Positions 60,626 to 64,000 of a DNA stretch of 64,000 nucleotides are shown here, in pieces. The position numbers and the translations under genes are program-made. The DNA is from Rossellomorea aquimaris (GTDB taxonomy: Bacteria; Bacillota; Bacilli; Bacillales; Bacillaceae_B). A model generated the notes under the pieces. That model did no database searches and was not told the DNA's origin. It saw only the letters and a list, made by a program, of their open reading frames with translations. The stretch's first letter is position 1, and every line of letters begins with the position of its first letter. The stretch spans positions 124,001-188,000 of the forward strand of contig NZ_JXZC01000001.1 of NCBI RefSeq assembly GCF_000935355.1. Reading direction: 5' to 3'.

Positions 60626-62060
60626 TGTGGCATTAGTTCCCTTATTTGCTTTTTTGATCTTGATCTTTGTTGTGGGAATATATGCAGCTCGAAATGTAAG
60701 TAGAGCAGATTCATTCGTCCAGGAATACTTCTTGGGGAGCCGTCAGCTTGGTGGATTTATTTTGGCGATGACCATGATAGCGACCTATGGAAGTGCCAGC
60801 AGTTTCATCGGGGGACCCGGCGCAGCATATACATATGGTTTATCGTGGGTTCTTTTAGCCATGTCACAAGTGGCAACAGGCTACTTTGTCCTCCTTATAC
60901 TCGGGAAAAAGTTTGCGATTATGGCCCGCAAGTACAGGGCTGTTACTTTGATCGATTATTTACAAGGAAGATATGGCAGCAATAAGATTACCATCCTATC
61001 TGCCATTAGTATCATCATCTTTTTATTCTCAGCCATGATTGCTCAATGGGTAGGTGGAGCACGGCTCATTGAATCATTGACCGGGTTAACCTACGAGAGT
61101 GCTCTTTTCCTGTTTGCCGTATCGGTTCTTGTTTACGTCATTATCGGAGGCTTTCGTGCGGTTGCCATCACGGATGCGATCCAAGGGGTGGTCATGCTTG
61201 GGGGAACCATTATTCTATTGATTGCCACCATTATAGCCGGAGGTGGAATGGAGAACATCATGACGGGATTGAAAGCGGAAAATCCTGACTTATTAAGTCC
61301 TCATGGTCATGATGGAGAATTAAGTGCCCGCTACATTTCGTCTTTCTGGATTTTAGTGGGTGTGGGTGTGGTCGGATTGCCTCAAGTCGCAGTCAGGGCC
61401 ATGAGCTATAAGAATTCCAGGTCCTTGCACAGAGCCATCATAATCGGAACAATTGTCGTCGGTTCCATTATGCTCGGTATGCACTTAATCGGTGTGCTTG
61501 CAAGGGTCGTGGTCCCGGGAATAGAAGTGGCTGATAAAGTCATGCCCCTTCTCGCTTTAGAAGTTCTTCCACCATGGCTTGCAGGGATGGTCCTGGCAGC
61601 TCCGATGGCAGCGATCATGTCGACAGTGGATTCATTATTATTGATTGTATCCTCGGCTATTGTGAAAGATGTATATATGAATTTCATCAATAAGGATGCA
61701 AAGGAAAAACAAGTAAAAAGAATTAGCTTTTGGGTGACAAGTATAACGGGAATTCTCGTTTTTCTTATGGCGTTAAGTCCTCCTGAATTAATTATCTGGC
61801 TTAACTTATTTTCATTTGGAGGCCTTGAAGCTGTATTTATTTGGCCAATTGTATTAGGTCTGTATTGGAAAAAAGGAAATGCCCATGGTGCCATTGCTTC
61901 TATGATCTCAGGACTGGTAGCGTACATCTTATTTCACAGTTTCGCACCTAACTTTCTGGATATGCACACGGTCATCTTTCCAATTGTCATTTCTTTTTTC
62001 ATGTATGTACTCGTTTCCCTGTTTACTCAAGCACAATATCGACAAGATGGATGGGTTTAA
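60618..62060 (+). CDS. panF: Sodium/pantothenate symporter PanF
   Basis: A 480-residue SSS-family symporter with about 13 helices: EYFLGSRQLGGFILAMTMIATYGSASSFIGGPG, RMSYKNSRSLHRA-like loop (AVRAMSYKNSRSLHRA) and the Na+ site MAAIMSTVDSLLLIVSS. It imports pantothenate with Na+. GAGGAGGGGGAGG precedes ATG 60618, inside the end of yhdT. Confidence 0.92.
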   Translation: MNSVALVPLFAFLILIFVVGIYAARNVSRADSFVQEYFLGSRQLGGFILAMTMIATYGSASSFIGGPGAAYTYGLSWVLLAMSQVATGYFVLLILGKKFAIMARKYRAVTLIDYLQGRYGSNKITILSAISIIIFLFSAMIAQWVGGARLIESLTGLTYESALFLFAVSVLVYVIIGGFRAVAITDAIQGVVMLGGTIILLIATIIAGGGMENIMTGLKAENPDLLSPHGHDGELSARYISSFWILVGVGVVGLPQVAVRAMSYKNSRSLHRAIIIGTIVVGSIMLGMHLIGVLARVVVPGIEVADKVMPLLALEVLPPWLAGMVLAAPMAAIMSTVDSLLLIVSSAIVKDVYMNFINKDAKEKQVKRISFWVTSITGILVFLMALSPPELIIWLNLFSFGGLEAVFIWPIVLGLYWKKGNAHGAIASMISGLVAYILFHSFAPNFLDMHTVIFPIVISFFMYVLVSLFTQAQYRQDGWV

Positions 62061-62080
62061 CCCATCCATCTTTGTTTTTA
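62044..62080 (+). terminator. Terminator overlapping the panF stop codon
   Basis: CAAGATGGATGGGTT pairs with AACCCATCCATCTTTG, then TTTTT. The panF TAA stop is at the hairpin apex (62058-62060). Confidence 0.88.
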
Positions 62081-62135
62081 TGAGGTGAAAAGAGTACATT
62101 GTATGGTAAGAATGAATGGATAGGGTGACGGAATC

Positions 62136-63632
62136 ATGAAAAATTCAGTAGTTGTAATAGGTGGGGGGATTGGAGGGCTGACGGCAGCTGCACTCCTTGG
62201 ACGTGAGGGTTACAGTGTCAGGATTATTGAAGCTTCAAGGGAGTGGGGAGGCTGCGCGGGTAAATTCCAAAGGGGGAAAGCCTTATTTCCTGTTGGAGCC
62301 ACTCTTGGCATGGGGTTTGAAAAAGGAGGCATCCATCAGCGTATTTTTGACTATTTAGGGATAGAACCGCCTAAGTCTCTTATGCTTGATCAGGTTATGG
62401 ATATTCACCTTTCTGATAAGACCCTGATATTCTACCGAGATAGGGAAACACATGTGAATGAGTTGAAGAAAGCGTATCCAGAAATACAGGAAAAGCTGAG
62501 CGCTTTTTATGAAGAAGTGTACAGGATAGCTGCAGAAATACGAAAGCTGATGGTCGCGTTGCCCATACTCCCGCCTAAAACGGTGAAAGACTGGCTGGAG
62601 CTCACGTTAAGTTTAAAACCCGGATCTCTGACACTACTCCCTGCCTTTCAGAAAACAATGCTTGATTTATTAAAGAAACATAGACTCAGCGAACACTCTT
62701 CATTTAAGCATTTTATCGATGGACAACTGATAGATAGTATGCAGGTGACCAGCGAGCAGTGTTCATTATTGATGGGATGCCTGGCTATGGATGTTTATCA
62801 TGAAGGTGCATTCTATTTGGAAGGTGGATTATTCCAAATAGCTCAAAGCCTGGTCGGATTTTCAGAGTCTATAGGGGTTAAAGCCACGTTAGGCAGAAAG
62901 GCAGTTCGCATCGAGCGTGATGATCATGAACTAGAATGGATCATACTTGATCATAGGGGTAATGAATATCGTGCAAATCATGTTATATGCAACTTTCCGG
63001 TGCAGTCTTTAAAAAATCTTTTTCCCCTCCGCTACAAAACAAATCTTGATAAGTATTTAAGTGTAAAAGAAAATGAAGCTATTTGGGGAACCATGTCCCT
63101 TTATATGTTGCTGAAAGATGAATCACTCCCAGATTCCTACCCCTTGTATTCCCAAATTTGTACAAGTCCAAATGGAAATATGACAGAAGGGGATCATCTC
63201 TTCTTATCGCTATCCCATCCAAATGACCGTCAACGTGCACCGGAAGGATTCCGTACCTTAACGGTATCAACCCATACAAAATTAGAAAAATGGCAAACAA
63301 AAGAAAGATATGATTCTTACAAGGAGAATCTTATGGAGAAGATGCTCGATTCCATAGAGTCGGTCATTCCCACTATAAGAGATGGCGTCGTAGACATTTA
63401 CCCTGGAGCACCTAAAGCCTGGGAACGGTATACGGGTAGGCCCGGGGGCATTGTCGGTGGATTTCCTCAATCTAATGACCATGCTCTCTTCAAAAGTCTT
63501 TCCCACAGAACCACATTGGAAAACGTGTGGGTATGTGGTGACTCAGTCTTTCCAGGAGCAGGGACCATCGGTGTATCTGTAAGTGCTTACCATGTATTTC
63601 ATTCCATAACAGGCAGAAAACTTCAGAAGTAA
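62136..63632 (+). CDS. CrtI/RetSat-like FAD oxidoreductase
   Basis: A 498-residue flavoprotein: VVVIGGGIGGLTAAALL, EASREWGGCAGKFQ, and C-terminal VWVCGDSVFPGAGTIGVSVSA. It belongs to the phytoene desaturase superfamily but lacks the THPGGGxP motif seen in the 34-kb enzyme (here DSVFPGAGTIGV). It could act on a carotenoid or another polyene. It lies 27 kb from the carotenoid cluster and beside panF. Confidence 0.82.
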   Translation: MKNSVVVIGGGIGGLTAAALLGREGYSVRIIEASREWGGCAGKFQRGKALFPVGATLGMGFEKGGIHQRIFDYLGIEPPKSLMLDQVMDIHLSDKTLIFYRDRETHVNELKKAYPEIQEKLSAFYEEVYRIAAEIRKLMVALPILPPKTVKDWLELTLSLKPGSLTLLPAFQKTMLDLLKKHRLSEHSSFKHFIDGQLIDSMQVTSEQCSLLMGCLAMDVYHEGAFYLEGGLFQIAQSLVGFSESIGVKATLGRKAVRIERDDHELEWIILDHRGNEYRANHVICNFPVQSLKNLFPLRYKTNLDKYLSVKENEAIWGTMSLYMLLKDESLPDSYPLYSQICTSPNGNMTEGDHLFLSLSHPNDRQRAPEGFRTLTVSTHTKLEKWQTKERYDSYKENLMEKMLDSIESVIPTIRDGVVDIYPGAPKAWERYTGRPGGIVGGFPQSNDHALFKSLSHRTTLENVWVCGDSVFPGAGTIGVSVSAYHVFHSITGRKLQK

Positions 63633-63680
63633 GGAGGAAAGTTAAATGATGATGTAGAATTCTGGGAATGGGGTGATAAT

Positions 63681-64000
63681 ATGTATAAGCTGACACAGTA
63701 TAAGGACCCGACAGCCTTCCATGATAAGGTCAATTCGCTTTTAATGGAAGATGAAGCAGCGAATAACCTGCCATTGGGTTTGTTGAACACGATGAAAACG
63801 AGTGACAAGTATAAAGATCCGCTTCTTCTTTTAGTGGAAAATGGGGATGGTATGGTAGCGGGATCATTCATCATGACTCCTCCTCACTACCTTGTCAGTA
63901 CACTGAAAGTAGGAAGGGAAGAGATTCAAGGAATAGCTGAACAGCTCATAACGTTTTGCAAGAATACCAATATCACAATTCCCGGTTTTGTTGCTGAAAA
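63681..64000 (+). CDS. GNAT-family protein, 5' part
   Basis: The first 106 residues (MYKLTQYKDPTAFHDKVNS...ITIPGFVAE) run off the window without a stop. The pattern LLLVENGDGMVAGSFIMTPPHYLVST resembles the N-terminal half of YkwB-type GNAT acetyltransferases. GGGGTGATA lies just before the ATG. A three-codon reading frame with its own AAGGAGG (63631-63657) precedes it. Confidence 0.7.
   Translation, partial: MYKLTQYKDPTAFHDKVNSLLMEDEAANNLPLGLLNTMKTSDKYKDPLLLLVENGDGMVAGSFIMTPPHYLVSTLKVGREEIQGIAEQLITFCKNTNITIPGFVAE

Overview
The window reads as one stretch of a spore-forming Bacillaceae chromosome (low GC, strong AGGAGG-type ribosome binding sites, frequent TTG and GTG starts, Spo0M, the kamA/yod cluster, YozE/YozD/YodN/YodL, an FMN riboswitch ahead of ribDEBAH, and the LigD/Ku pair). 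The gene content, including a carotenoid cluster, would suit a pigmented Bacillus relative such as the marisflavi/aquimaris/Rossellomorea group; that placement is inference. No prophage, insertion sequence, rRNA, canonical tRNA or CRISPR array was seen.

1-4 kb: the end of msrB, a single-domain PTS EIIA (ypqE type), a DUF502 membrane protein, a YjcZ-like 46-residue protein and a chemoreceptor. 4-11 kb: the beta-lysine/lysine degradation genes yodT-yodS-yodR-yodQ, then yodP and kamA as separately terminated units, then yokU. 11-22 kb: sporulation-related genes in the reverse of the B. subtilis yodJ-to-kamA order (yozE, yodN, yozD, DUF2515, a soluble Hanks kinase with a small Lys/His/Ser-rich partner, spo0M, yodL, two small minus-strand genes, deoD, yodJ, ctpA, an LCP protein).

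22-31 kb: an AlbA-type protein, a CobW GTPase followed by a Cys-tailed membrane protein and a DUF2085 protein, a MarR regulator and MFS pump sharing an operator-like sequence, a secreted CAP protein, an SDR lacking its catalytic residues, and a MATE pump. 31-37 kb: four tightly packed carotenoid-tailoring genes (CruF-like, acyltransferase, glycosyltransferase, CrtI/CrtN-type oxidoreductase) and a MurG paralogue. 37-42 kb: a GNAT gene with a leader containing a tRNA-like element, an amidohydrolase, a uppP-dedA operon for undecaprenyl carrier recycling, an ECF-type promoter driving a DUF4870 gene, and a WYL regulator.

43-54 kb: yxlEFG, a GNAT gene whose 5' end is displaced by a short repeat, a patatin lipase, a copper-storage-like protein, the riboflavin operon, an intergenic 21-bp periodic repeat, and a purine permease. 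54-64 kb: dapF, ligD and ku (divergent), PAP2, a large unknown membrane protein, a Fur-controlled noncoding RNA candidate resembling FsrA, yhdT-panF, a second CrtI-like oxidoreductase, and a partial GNAT gene at the edge. The strongest leads are the Fur-controlled RNA (60.12-60.29 kb), the tRNA-like leader (38.38-38.52 kb), the 21-bp repeat (51.67-51.80 kb), and the kinase/small-protein and CobW/Cys-tail gene pairs.
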